Shown: positions 7,082-14,569, counted from the stretch's first letter. The stretch: 20,779 nucleotides of DNA from an uncultured Lachnospiraceae bacterium (GCA_902773195.1 CACYDL010000187.1:1-20779), one strand, 5' to 3'. The notes: a model not told the origin generated them from the sequence alone. Made by a program: numbers and translations.

Positions 7082-8560
7082 ATGGAGCAGAATGTCGTCC
7101 TCAGAATGAAGGACATAACCAAGCTGTATCCGGGCGTCGTCGCTCTCGACAAGGTGAGCCTCGAGGTCTGCGCGGGGGAAGTCCACGCGCTTCTCGGGGA
7201 GAACGGAGCCGGGAAATCCACGCTGATCAAGGTGCTCTCCGGCGCCGTCAGGAACGACGGAGGAAGCATCTGGCTCGGCGGGAAGGAATTTGATCACATG
7301 ACGCCCCAGCAGTCGCGCGAGAACGGAGTGGAGGTCATCTATCAGGAGTACAACCTGATTCCGGGCCTTTCCGTCGCGGAAAACGTCTGCCTCGGCAGCC
7401 AGATGCGCGGCATCATCGATATGAAGCAGCAGATCCGCACCACCCAGGCGATCTTCGACGAGTACAATATCCGGCTCAATCCGAAGGCGCTGGTGGGACA
7501 GCTGCCCCCCGCCAAGCAGCAGCTGGTGGAAATCGCCAAGGCCATTTCCAAGGATCCCCGGATCATCGTCATGGATGAGCCGACGGCCCAGCTGACGATG
7601 GCGGAGGTGGAAAACCTCTACAAGATCATCGCCGACCTCAAGTCGAGGAACAAGGCGGTCATCTACATCTCCCACCGCCTCGACGAGCTCTTCGCCGTCA
7701 CGGACCGGATCACCGTCATGAGAGACGGCCAGTACGTGGATACCGTGGCGACGGCCGGAACCGACAGGGACAGGCTGATCGCCCTCATGGTCGGAAGAGA
7801 ACTGAAGAGCAGCGGCCCCCGGGTGAGCTGCGCCACGGACGAGGTGGTGCTGAAGGCGGAGAACGTCTCCGGCTACTCCAACACCGGGTGCTCCTTCGAG
7901 CTCCACAAGGGGGAGATCCTCGGCGTCGCCGGCCTCGTCGGCGCGGGCAGGACGGAGCTCATGCGCGTGATCTTCGGCGCGGACAAAAAGCTCAGCGGGA
8001 CCGTCAGCGTCAAGGGGAAGCCCGTGGAGATCAAGAGCCCGAAGCAGGCCATCGCCAACGGCATCGGCCTCATCCCCGAGGACCGGAAGATGCAGGGATG
8101 CTTCCTGAACCAGTCCATCGAGTGGAACATCAGCATGGGCAATATCAGGAGCCTGACCACCGGCGGCCTGGTGGATCAGAAGAAGATCCGGGAGGCGGGA
8201 GAGAGGTACCGCAGCCTCCTCAACATCAAGACGCCCTCCACGAAGCAGCTGGTGAAGAACCTCAGCGGCGGCAACCAGCAGAAGGTGGTCCTGGCCAAGG
8301 TTCTTCTCGCCGACACGGATATCGTCATCTTCGACGAGCCGACGAGAGGCATCGACGTCGGCGCCAGGGCGGAGATCTACGAGCTGATGAACAGGCTGGC
8401 GTCGGAAGGCAGGGCGATCATCATGGTCAGCTCGGACATGGAGGAGCTTCTCGCCATGTCGGACCGGATCATCGTTCTCTCCGAGGGAAAAATCACAGGC
8501 GAGCTGAAGCGGGAGGAGTTCTCCCAGGAAGCCATCCTCAGCATGGCGTCCGCCGGCTGA
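7082..8560 (+). CDS. CUT2-type sugar ABC transporter ATP-binding protein (RbsA/MglA-like)
   Basis: This 492-residue double ATPase starts at ATG 7082, seven bases after AAAGGAG. Domain 1 has Walker A GENGAGKST (39-47), Q-loop IYQEYNLIPGLSVAENV, signature-region LPPAKQQLVEIAKAI, Walker B IIVMDEPTAQL (D165/E166) and switch H198. Domain 2 has the family's usual atypical P-loop GLVGAGRTEL (about 284-293), IPEDRK, a full LSGGNQQKV (394-402) and IVIFDEPTRGIDVGA. All active-site residues expected for the family are present, in sharp contrast to the ABC-like protein at 4291-5850. It powers sugar uptake through the permease at 8591-9550. Length is normal for RbsA/MglA. Confidence 0.96.
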   Translation: MEQNVVLRMKDITKLYPGVVALDKVSLEVCAGEVHALLGENGAGKSTLIKVLSGAVRNDGGSIWLGGKEFDHMTPQQSRENGVEVIYQEYNLIPGLSVAENVCLGSQMRGIIDMKQQIRTTQAIFDEYNIRLNPKALVGQLPPAKQQLVEIAKAISKDPRIIVMDEPTAQLTMAEVENLYKIIADLKSRNKAVIYISHRLDELFAVTDRITVMRDGQYVDTVATAGTDRDRLIALMVGRELKSSGPRVSCATDEVVLKAENVSGYSNTGCSFELHKGEILGVAGLVGAGRTELMRVIFGADKKLSGTVSVKGKPVEIKSPKQAIANGIGLIPEDRKMQGCFLNQSIEWNISMGNIRSLTTGGLVDQKKIREAGERYRSLLNIKTPSTKQLVKNLSGGNQQKVVLAKVLLADTDIVIFDEPTRGIDVGARAEIYELMNRLASEGRAIIMVSSDMEELLAMSDRIIVLSEGKITGELKREEFSQEAILSMASAG

Positions 8561-8590
8561 GACACGTAAGACGCACAGGGAGATTTAATT

Positions 8591-9550
8591 ATGGAAAATA
8601 CAGGTTTTAAGGCATTTATCAAGAGCAACATGATGTGGCTGATCCTGATCCTGATCGTCGCGGTGTTCGCGATCCTTTCGCCGAACTTCCGCTCCTTCAG
8701 GAACATCATGAACATCCTGACCCAGAACGCCTACTTCATCGTCGCGACCATCGGCGTGGCGATGATCATGATCAGCGGCGGCACCGACCTCTCCGTGGGA
8801 CAGGCCCTCGCCGTGATCGGCGTCAGCATCGCCCTCCTGATGGAGCGGGGCGTGCCGGTGCCTCTGGCGGTCGTTCTCGGCATTTTCGTGGGCGTGCTCC
8901 TGGGCGGCTTCAACGGCGCGATGGCAAACATCCTCCGGATCCACCCCATGATCGTCACGCTGGCGACGATGACCATGTTCAAGGGTATCTCCTACATCAT
9001 GTCCCAGTCGAAATCCTTCTATAACTTTGACCAGAGCTATCTGAGCATCGGCCAGGGATATGTGGGCGCCGTGTCGGTCCCGGTGATCATCGCGATCGTG
9101 GTCGCCCTCGTGATCCACTTCATCCTCTCGAAGACCTGCTTCGGGCGCTTCATCTACGCGGTGGGCGGCAACCCGGAGACCGCGAGACTCGCGGGCGTCA
9201 ACGTCGGCATGATCAAGCTGGAGACCTTCATGCTCGCGGGCGTTCTCTTCGGCATCTCCGCGGTGATCCTCACCTCCCGCGGCGGCTCCGCCAGCTCGCT
9301 GATCGGCCCGGGCGTCGAGTTTGACGCCATCACCGCGTGCGTGCTGGGCGGCGTGTCCTTCATCGGCGGCGCCGGGCGCGTGTCCGACGCGGTCGTCGGA
9401 TGCCTCATCCTCGGCGTCCTGACCAACGGAATGCAGATGATCGGCCTGGACGTCTACTCGCAGTACGTCGTCAAGGGCATCATCCTGATGGCCTCCATCG
9501 GCTATGACACGCTGCAGCAGCAGGCAAAGGTAAGAAAAAAGGCGGCATGA
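8591..9550 (+). CDS. CUT2-type sugar ABC transporter permease (RbsC-like, BPD_transp_2)
   Basis: This 319-residue integral membrane protein starts at ATG 8591, seven bases after GGGAGA, and 30 bases beyond the ATPase stop. It has about eight to ten hydrophobic segments and the family motifs ISGGTDLSVGQALA (62-75), GGFNGAMANILRIHPMIVTLAT and the ATPase-contacting GGNPETARLAGVNV (192-205). It forms the channel of the importer with the ATPase at 7082-8560 and the binding protein at 5907-6914. A terminator follows at 9580. With only one permease gene, it is expected to act as a homodimer, as in RbsC. Confidence 0.95.
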   Translation: MENTGFKAFIKSNMMWLILILIVAVFAILSPNFRSFRNIMNILTQNAYFIVATIGVAMIMISGGTDLSVGQALAVIGVSIALLMERGVPVPLAVVLGIFVGVLLGGFNGAMANILRIHPMIVTLATMTMFKGISYIMSQSKSFYNFDQSYLSIGQGYVGAVSVPVIIAIVVALVIHFILSKTCFGRFIYAVGGNPETARLAGVNVGMIKLETFMLAGVLFGISAVILTSRGGSASSLIGPGVEFDAITACVLGGVSFIGGAGRVSDAVVGCLILGVLTNGMQMIGLDVYSQYVVKGIILMASIGYDTLQQQAKVRKKAA

Positions 9551-9579
9551 TTCCCGAGGGAAGAGAATGCCGGTACAGG

Positions 9580-9610
9580 GGACTGCCGCGCGGCGCGGCG
9601 GTCCTTTTTT
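9580..9610 (+). terminator. Intrinsic terminator after the CUT2 importer operon
   Basis: An 11-bp GC-rich stem (9580-9590 with 9594-9604, one G-T pair) with a 3-base loop is followed by six Ts (9605-9610). Confidence 0.88.
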
Positions 9611-9652
9611 CATCCGGAGGGAGAGGCGCGGGAGCGCGTCCGGGGCCCGGAT

Positions 9653-9707
9653 CCCGGCACTGTTTTCCGGTGCCCGAACCCCGGCGCTGCTTCCCCGGTG
9701 TCCGTTT
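9653..9707 (+). repeat. Two imperfect 27-28 bp tandem units
   Basis: The units start at 9653 and 9680 and share the pattern CCCGGC, then R-CTG-Y, then a pyrimidine tract, CCGGTG and Y-CCG. A third partial unit may begin at 9708 (CCCGGGG). They are about three-quarters identical by eye. Confidence 0.6.
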
Positions 9708-9757
9708 CCCGGGGGGCGGAAGAGCCGGCCGGGAAATTAATATTTTTTTGAAATTAT

Positions 9758-9824
9758 TAAACTATATCGCCTGACGGGAAAGAGCAGATTAAATTTTGCG
9801 GCAAAATCGGGGCGGTATAGTTTA
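9758..9824. promoter_or_regulatory. Nested AT-rich inverted repeat upstream of the YesL-like gene
   Basis: The outer arms TAAACTATATCGCC (9758-9771) and GGCGGTATAGTTTA (9811-9824) are complementary at 13 of 14 positions, the exception being a possible G-T pair. The inner arms ATTTTG (9793-9798) and CAAAAT (9802-9807) form a perfect small hairpin with a CGG loop. The outer arms could be paired binding sites for a dimeric regulator. If the region is transcribed, the whole could fold as RNA. It ends about 30 bases upstream of the -10 box at 9855. Confidence 0.5.
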
Positions 9825-9831
9825 TTTTTGA

Positions 9832-9860
9832 GAGACTTTTCGGACTGAATCCTTTATAAT
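9832..9860 (+). promoter_or_regulatory. Predicted promoter for the YesL-like gene and CUT1 importer
   Basis: A perfect TATAAT lies at 9855-9860, with transcription expected near 9867. The base-17 spaced -35 position (GAGACT, 9832-9837) is a poor match, while a better TTGAGA at 9828 is too far away. A weak -35 would fit a promoter needing an activator such as the AraC-type proteins encoded nearby. Confidence 0.5.
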
Positions 9861-9905
9861 ATTCACAGAAGAAGGTTCAGAGCCGCAGAATATCGGAGAT
9901 GATCT

Positions 9906-10505
9906 ATGAAGCTGTTTGACTTTGACGGGCCCTTGATGATGCTTCTCCGGAAGCTGTGGGCGATCGTGGGGACGGGGATTCTTTTTCTTCTCCTCTGCGT
10001 GCCCGTCGTCACGGCAGGCCTTTCCTTTACCGCCCTGTACACGGTGGCGGACAGAAATCTCAAGAACAACCGCGGCTATGTGTTTTCCGTTTTTTTCGGA
10101 GCCGTGAAGAGGAACTGGAGACAGGCGCTTCCCGCCGGGACGGTTCTGGCGGCCCTGCTCTTTGTTTTTGAGACCGATGTCCGGATCCTGAAAGCGTTTC
10201 TGGAGAGCGGAAACGCCGTCGGAAACATGTACGTGCTGATCCGGATCTTTCAGATCCTGCTGACGGTCTACGCGGTCTGGGTATTCGCGCAGATCGCGGT
10301 CTACGAGAACCGCCTGAAGCAGATCCTCAAAAACGCCCTGGTCCTGATGATCCGCCACCTGGGCGCCTCGCTGATCCTGCTTCTTCTGCTGGTCTTCGCC
10401 GCCGCCGTCGTGTATGTCATGCCCGTCGCGGTCCTTTTCATGCCGGTTCTCGCCGTCTGGATGATGACGGCCGTGCTGGAAAACGTGTTTCAGAAGTATC
10501 AGTGA
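9906..10505 (+). CDS. YesL-like DUF624 membrane protein
   Basis: This 199-residue protein has about five hydrophobic segments. It starts at ATG 9906 behind CGGAGA. The N-terminal half carries the DUF624 pattern: a hydrophobic segment ending VPVVTAGLSFTALYTVADR, then a GYVFSVFFGAVKRNWRQALPAG stretch (xGYvFxxFFxxxKxNwxQa). YesL-family genes commonly accompany CUT1 sugar importers and their regulators in Firmicutes, but their biochemical role is not established. Here the gene directly precedes the CUT1 binding-protein gene and appears to head the transcript from 9855. The family call is firm; the function is unknown. Confidence 0.88.
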   Translation: MKLFDFDGPLMMLLRKLWAIVGTGILFLLLCVPVVTAGLSFTALYTVADRNLKNNRGYVFSVFFGAVKRNWRQALPAGTVLAALLFVFETDVRILKAFLESGNAVGNMYVLIRIFQILLTVYAVWVFAQIAVYENRLKQILKNALVLMIRHLGASLILLLLLVFAAAVVYVMPVAVLFMPVLAVWMMTAVLENVFQKYQ

Positions 10506-10509
10506 TTCC

Positions 10510-10564
10510 CGGGCGCGCCGCCCGAAGAACAAACGTGTGAAACTCAGGGCAGACACAAGCCCTG
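10510..10564 (+). promoter_or_regulatory. Two small hairpins in the leader of the CUT1 binding-protein gene
   Basis: CGGGCG CGC CGCCCG (10510-10524) and CAGGGC / GCCCTG with an 8-base loop (10545-10564) lie between the YesL-like stop and the AAGGAGG site at 10572. Neither has a T tract. They may stabilise or separate the downstream message; I see no clear promoter in this gap. Confidence 0.4.
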
Positions 10565-10587
10565 CAAAATGATAAGGAGGACACACT

Positions 10588-12135
10588 ATGAAAAAGAAAC
10601 TGCTTTCCCTGCTTCTCGCCTCGGCGCTCGCGGTTACGGCGGTTCCCGCCATGGCTTACGCCGGCGCGGTCAACGTCTACGCGGACGACGAAGAAGACGA
10701 TGAGGATCTCGCCGAGATCAACATCGCCCTCATGAGCTTCGCCCCGATGGACCAGAGCCTCACGCAGCCCATCGTCGACGCCGTCAACGAGATCATCGAG
10801 GACGAGATCAACGTCCACGCCAATATCTCCTGGTATGACGCGGCGACCTACGGCACCCAGATCCCGATGCAGATCCAGGCCGGCGAGAAGCTTGACCTGA
10901 TCATGTTCACGCCGGTTCCGGGCGCTTCCTACGTCTCCTACCGCGCGGCCAACCAGCTCCTCGACATCAGCGAGTATCTCGAAGAGGAAGGGCAGGACCT
11001 TCTGGAGCTCGAGGGCGACCTCATCAGGGGAACCTCCTTCGGCGACGCCATCTACGGCGTGACGAACTTCATCGTCCTGCGCGGCGGCCAGGTGGTTTTC
11101 GTCAGAAAAGACCTGGCGGATGAAGCCGGCGTGACCGAGGACATCCAGAACGCGAAGTCCTGGACCGAGCTGGGCGAAGCGGTCAAGAAGATCGTCGACA
11201 ACAGCGGCATGGCCGCCTTCGTCAACACGGACGCGGAAGGCACGGTCCTCTTCCCGAGACCGTTCCGCGCGGGCGGAGACAGCTTCGACGACGCCTACTG
11301 GTATGACAGCCTCGGCGACGGCTACAACATGATCATGGCGGATCCGGAGACGGATAAGGTCGTCAGCTACTACAATACCGACGACTACAAGTACATGGCC
11401 GAACTTGCGGCCAAGTGGTATCAGGACGGCATCATCTACAAGGACGCCATGACCACGCAGGACTACTCCGACACGCTGGTGAAGGCGGGCTCCGGCTTCG
11501 CCGAAATCCGCTCCGCGGAGATCGGATCCCTCGAGGCCTCCCAGGCCGCCACGGGCTATGACCTGATCGAGAACACGATCGTCTATTCGAAGATCGCCAC
11601 GTCCAGCACGACCAAGTTCGGATACGCGGTCCCCGTCACCGCCACCGAGCCGGAAGCGGCTGTCCGCTACCTCAACTACCTCTTCCTCAATGAAGACCTC
11701 AACAACCTCCTTGCCTGGGGTATCGAGGGCGTGAACTGGGTCCGCAACGAGGACGGCATGGCGACCTATCCGGAAGGCGTCACGGCGGACACGGTGGGTT
11801 ACCACACCGGCGACTTCCTCTACGGCAACAGAGACCTGACCATCCCGTGGGAAGGCGACGCCGCGGACATCCGCGCGCAGCAGAGAGAGTCCTTCGAGAA
11901 CGCGGAAGTTTCCAAGTACATGGGCTTCACCGTGGACAACACGGGCCTTGAGAACATCGTGACGGCCTGCCACGACGTCTGCAACCAGTATCATCCGATC
12001 CTCGACTCCGGCTCCGCCAGCGACTGGGAAGCGACCTACGCCGAGTTCCTGGACAAGCTTCAGGCCGCCGGCATCGAGCAGCTGATCGAGGCCTACCAGG
12101 GACAGCTTGACGCCTGGCTCGCCGAGAACGGCTGA
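10588..12135 (+). CDS. CUT1-type extracellular sugar-binding protein with DUF3502-like C-terminus (LplA-like)
   Basis: This 515-residue secreted protein starts at ATG 10588 behind AAGGAGG. A Sec signal peptide (about 1-25, ending AMAYA) is followed by an acidic run DDEEDDED (about 33-40), with no lipobox cysteine. The body is an SBP_bac_1-type sugar-binding fold, including YGTQIPMQIQAGEKLDLIMF and LAAKWYQDGIIYKDA. The end, about 445-515, matches the DUF3502 pattern: GFTVDNTGLENIVTAC, NQYHPILDSGS, LDKLQAAGIEQLIEAYQGQL. LplA-type proteins usually bind oligosaccharides or complex glycans for the paired permeases encoded next. The ligand is not predictable. The mature protein looks very acidic, and the lack of a lipid anchor matches the other binding protein in this window. 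Confidence 0.9.
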   Translation: MKKKLLSLLLASALAVTAVPAMAYAGAVNVYADDEEDDEDLAEINIALMSFAPMDQSLTQPIVDAVNEIIEDEINVHANISWYDAATYGTQIPMQIQAGEKLDLIMFTPVPGASYVSYRAANQLLDISEYLEEEGQDLLELEGDLIRGTSFGDAIYGVTNFIVLRGGQVVFVRKDLADEAGVTEDIQNAKSWTELGEAVKKIVDNSGMAAFVNTDAEGTVLFPRPFRAGGDSFDDAYWYDSLGDGYNMIMADPETDKVVSYYNTDDYKYMAELAAKWYQDGIIYKDAMTTQDYSDTLVKAGSGFAEIRSAEIGSLEASQAATGYDLIENTIVYSKIATSSTTKFGYAVPVTATEPEAAVRYLNYLFLNEDLNNLLAWGIEGVNWVRNEDGMATYPEGVTADTVGYHTGDFLYGNRDLTIPWEGDAADIRAQQRESFENAEVSKYMGFTVDNTGLENIVTACHDVCNQYHPILDSGSASDWEATYAEFLDKLQAAGIEQLIEAYQGQLDAWLAENG

Positions 12136-12177
12136 AGCGCGGAACGTCTGACTGAGCTGACTTGACAACTGCCGTAC

Positions 12178-12202
12178 GGGCGGCGGGACATCCCCGCCGC
12201 CC
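12178..12202 (+). other. GC hairpin without T tract between binding-protein and permease genes
   Basis: A perfect 10-bp stem GGGCGGCGGG / CCCGCCGCCC with loop ACATC lies in the 91-base gap, followed by GGCCGGTC rather than Ts. It resembles the intercistronic stem-loops that protect the upstream message from 3' decay, so it may raise binding-protein levels relative to the permeases. Confidence 0.65.
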
Positions 12203-12226
12203 GGCCGGTCAAATGAAGGAGTAAAT

Positions 12227-13573
12227 ATGGAAAAGAAAAAAGGCATATCCGGTATGCCCGATCTGATCGCGGCGGGACTCGTGATGGTTGCCGCTTTTTT
12301 CCTTCCGTTTGCAGGCTACCGTTATCAGAAGGTCAACTACAAGGTGAGCGGTCTCGGTCTCATCAGGGGCTTCGCCTCCGAGGACGGCAAAGTGGCCATG
12401 ACGGGTTCCGTCCCGATGATCCTGGCCATCGTCCTGAGCGTGCTCATTCTTCTGATGGGCGTTCTTGCCGTCAGGAACGCGAAGAGCCTCTACGCGGGAA
12501 TCGCGGCCCTTTCCGCACTGCTCGTGATCGCCATGAATCTGTATCTTTCGTCCGGGCTTGCGTCGACCTTGAAAAAGGCGAAAAAAGTACATATTGAGTA
12601 CGGCAGCGTGATCCTGATGGTACTCGCCTTCTATGTGCTGATCCGCACGCTGATCGTCCTGTACAGAAACAAGACGGTCTCCATGCTGGACTTCATGGCG
12701 ATTCCGGGAATGCTGTATTTCGTCATCAACAACTACATTCCCATGGTGGGTATCGCGATTGCCTTCAAGAAGGTGGACTACAGCAAGGGTATTCTCGGCA
12801 GTCCCTGGGTGGGCTTCGACAATTTCAAGATGCTGTTCCAGAGCAACGGCAACTTCTTCCAGAGCAACGCCTGGATCATCACGCGGAACACACTGGCCTA
12901 CAACGCGGTCTTCATCGTGCTGGGCATCCTGACCGGCGTGGTCGTGGGCATCTGCCTTGCCGGCATCACCAACAAGTTTCTTCAGAAATTTTTCCAGACC
13001 TCGATCCTGCTGCCCCAGCTGATTTCCTACGTCATCGTCGCCTACATCGTCTACGCGTTCCTGAGCAACGAGACGGGTCTCGTCAACCACATCCTGGGCG
13101 AGAGCAGGGCGATCAACTTCTACGCGGAAAAAAAGTACTGGCCCTTTATCCTGGTCTTCATCTTTATCTGGAAGCAGATCGGCTACAACGGAATCATCTT
13201 CCTGAGCTCGATCGTCGGAATCGACAAGAGCGTGCTCGAGGCGGCCAAGGTGGACGGATGCTCGAAGTGGCAGCAGCTGCGCTATGTGACGCTCCCGCTT
13301 CTGAAGCCCACGATCATCACCCTGACCATGCTGCAGGTAGGGCGTATCTTCTACTCGGACTTCGGTCTGTTCTATCAGGTGCCTCTGAACTCCGGAGCCC
13401 TGTACGACGTGACCAACACCGTCGACACCTACGTGTACCGAATGCTCATGACGATGAACAACATCTCGGTATCCTCCGCGGCAAGTACCTATCAGGCCAT
13501 CGTCGGGTTCATCCTTGTCTTTGTCGTCAACATGATCGTGCGGCGGCATGACAAAGAGAACGCGCTGTTCTAA
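12227..13573 (+). CDS. CUT1-type sugar ABC transporter permease (LplB-like) with N-terminal four-helix extension
   Basis: This 448-residue membrane protein starts at ATG 12227, five bases after AAGGAG. The canonical LplB-type permease begins near residue 155 (MLDFMAIPGMLYFVINNYIP, IAIAFKKVDYSKG). It carries the EAA loop LEAAKVDGCSKWQQLRYVTLP (about 337-357) that docks the ATPase. Before it lies an extra domain of about 150 residues with four predicted membrane segments (about 12-30, 61-82, 88-108 and 125-147), with a loop between the first two. Ordinary LplB proteins are about 300 residues, so this is a fusion or extension. One strong ribosome binding site and a continuous frame support the long form. 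It pairs with the permease at 13592 to make a heterodimeric channel. Confidence 0.92.
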   Translation: MEKKKGISGMPDLIAAGLVMVAAFFLPFAGYRYQKVNYKVSGLGLIRGFASEDGKVAMTGSVPMILAIVLSVLILLMGVLAVRNAKSLYAGIAALSALLVIAMNLYLSSGLASTLKKAKKVHIEYGSVILMVLAFYVLIRTLIVLYRNKTVSMLDFMAIPGMLYFVINNYIPMVGIAIAFKKVDYSKGILGSPWVGFDNFKMLFQSNGNFFQSNAWIITRNTLAYNAVFIVLGILTGVVVGICLAGITNKFLQKFFQTSILLPQLISYVIVAYIVYAFLSNETGLVNHILGESRAINFYAEKKYWPFILVFIFIWKQIGYNGIIFLSSIVGIDKSVLEAAKVDGCSKWQQLRYVTLPLLKPTIITLTMLQVGRIFYSDFGLFYQVPLNSGALYDVTNTVDTYVYRMLMTMNNISVSSAASTYQAIVGFILVFVVNMIVRRHDKENALF

Positions 13574-13591
13574 AGGAAAGGAGGAGAGCAA

Positions 13592-14500
13592 ATGGAAGAT
13601 TCGAGTGTAAGAAGTTCGTCGGACAAGCGCTTTGAGGCGCTGATCATCATCATTCTTTCGATATTCGCAGCCTGCGCGATCCTGCCTTTCATCCTGCTGG
13701 TCTCTTCGTCCCTGACGGACGAAAGCGCGCTGATCCGGGAGGGCTACTCGTTTATCCCCAGGCAGTTCTCGACCTACGCCTATCAGTACCTGATGAGCTC
13801 CAACGCCGTGAAGATCTTCAAGTCCTACGGCGTGACGATCCTCATCACGGTGGTGGGCACCTGCATCTCGCTGCTCATCGGGCCGATGCTGGCCTGGGTG
13901 CTGTCGAGAAAGGACTACAAGAGAGCGAACATCCTGACGTTCCTGGTGTTCTTCACCATGCTGTTCAACGGAGGTATCGTTCCGTCCTATATCATGTGGA
14001 CGCAGCTCTTCCACGTGAAAAACACGATCTGGGGCCTGATCTTCCCGACCCTGATCATGAACGGCTTCTTCATCATTCTTTACAAAAACAACTTCAGCTC
14101 CAACATCCACCCGGCCCTGGTGGAGGCGGCGAAGATCGACGGGGCGGGCGAGCTGCTGATCTATTTCCGGATCGTGCTTCCCCTCTCCCTTCCGATTCTG
14201 GCGACCATCGGCCTGATGGTGGCGCTGGGCTACTGGAATGACTGGACCAACGGTCTGTACTATATCAGCGACACGAACCTGTATTCGCTGCAGCAGCTGC
14301 TGAAGAGCATCATTGACAACATCAGCGCGCTGGCCTCCATGTCGAACACGGCGGCGGCGGGCGCGGCGGTGGCAAAGATGCCCGGCAACTCGATCCGCAT
14401 GTGTATGGCGGTGATCGGCGTGATTCCGGTCATGATCGCCTACCCGTTCTTCCAGAAGGCCTTCATCGCGGGTATCGCGATGGGCGGCGTAAAAGAATGA
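13592..14500 (+). CDS. CUT1-type sugar ABC transporter permease (LplC/YtcP-like)
   Basis: This 302-residue protein starts at ATG 13592, seven bases after AAGGAGG, and 18 bases beyond the previous stop. It has six predicted membrane segments. Family motifs include PFILLVSSSLTDESAL, the central FNGGIVPSYIMWTQL and the EAA loop VEAAKIDGAGELLIYFRIVLP (about 177-197). Normal length for the family. With the LplB-like partner it forms the importer channel for the solute captured by the protein at 10588-12135. No ATPase gene belongs to this operon, so it must borrow a shared MsiK/MsmX-type ATPase encoded elsewhere, as is usual for this class. A terminator follows immediately. Confidence 0.95.
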   Translation: MEDSSVRSSSDKRFEALIIIILSIFAACAILPFILLVSSSLTDESALIREGYSFIPRQFSTYAYQYLMSSNAVKIFKSYGVTILITVVGTCISLLIGPMLAWVLSRKDYKRANILTFLVFFTMLFNGGIVPSYIMWTQLFHVKNTIWGLIFPTLIMNGFFIILYKNNFSSNIHPALVEAAKIDGAGELLIYFRIVLPLSLPILATIGLMVALGYWNDWTNGLYYISDTNLYSLQQLLKSIIDNISALASMSNTAAAGAAVAKMPGNSIRMCMAVIGVIPVMIAYPFFQKAFIAGIAMGGVKE

Positions 14501-14515
14501 CGGCAGCAAAACGCG

Positions 14516-14547
14516 GCCGCCGCACCACGGTGCGGCGGCTTTTTTTG
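14516..14547 (+). terminator. Intrinsic terminator after the CUT1 importer operon
   Basis: A 10-bp stem (GCCGCCGCAC / GTGCGGCGGC, 14516-14525 and 14530-14539) with loop CACG is followed by a run of seven Ts from 14540. Confidence 0.93.
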
Positions 14548-14552
14548 TGTCC

Positions 14553-14569
14553 GCGCGCCCCGGGCGCGC
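14553..14569. repeat. GC palindrome downstream of the terminator
   Basis: GCGCGCCC and GGGCGCGC surround a single central C. It lies between two convergent genes. It could be part of a terminator for the opposite strand, but it has no T tract on either side. Confidence 0.4.

Larger units (their letters stand above)
9611..9854. other. Long intergenic region between the two importers
   Basis: The gap from 9551 to 9905 has no coding sequence I can support. After the terminator at 9580-9610, it holds a GC-rich part with two imperfect 27-28 bp tandem units (9653-9707). An abruptly AT-rich part with a nested inverted repeat (9758-9824) follows, then the -10 box at 9855. The change of base composition within about 30 bases near 9730 is striking. 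Confidence 0.6.

Noticed and set aside
9653..9720. A CRISPR array
   Set aside because: The tandem units are adjacent and imperfect, with no unique spacers, and no cas genes are present.
9748..9769. TTGAAA and TATATC as a promoter in the AT-rich island
   Set aside because: The spacing between the two boxes is only about 10 bases, and nothing matching lies at 16-18 bases.
12209..14509. A 766-codon open frame on the minus strand across the CUT1 permease genes
   Set aside because: It is the antisense of two clear membrane-protein genes, is extremely rich in His, Asp, Arg and Gln, and crosses their intergenic ribosome binding site. GC-rich codon bias explains it.
14553..14569. The GC palindrome as the terminator of the minus-strand operon
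   Set aside because: It has no T tract on the minus strand and lies more than 120 bases beyond the stop. I could not find a convincing terminator for that operon.
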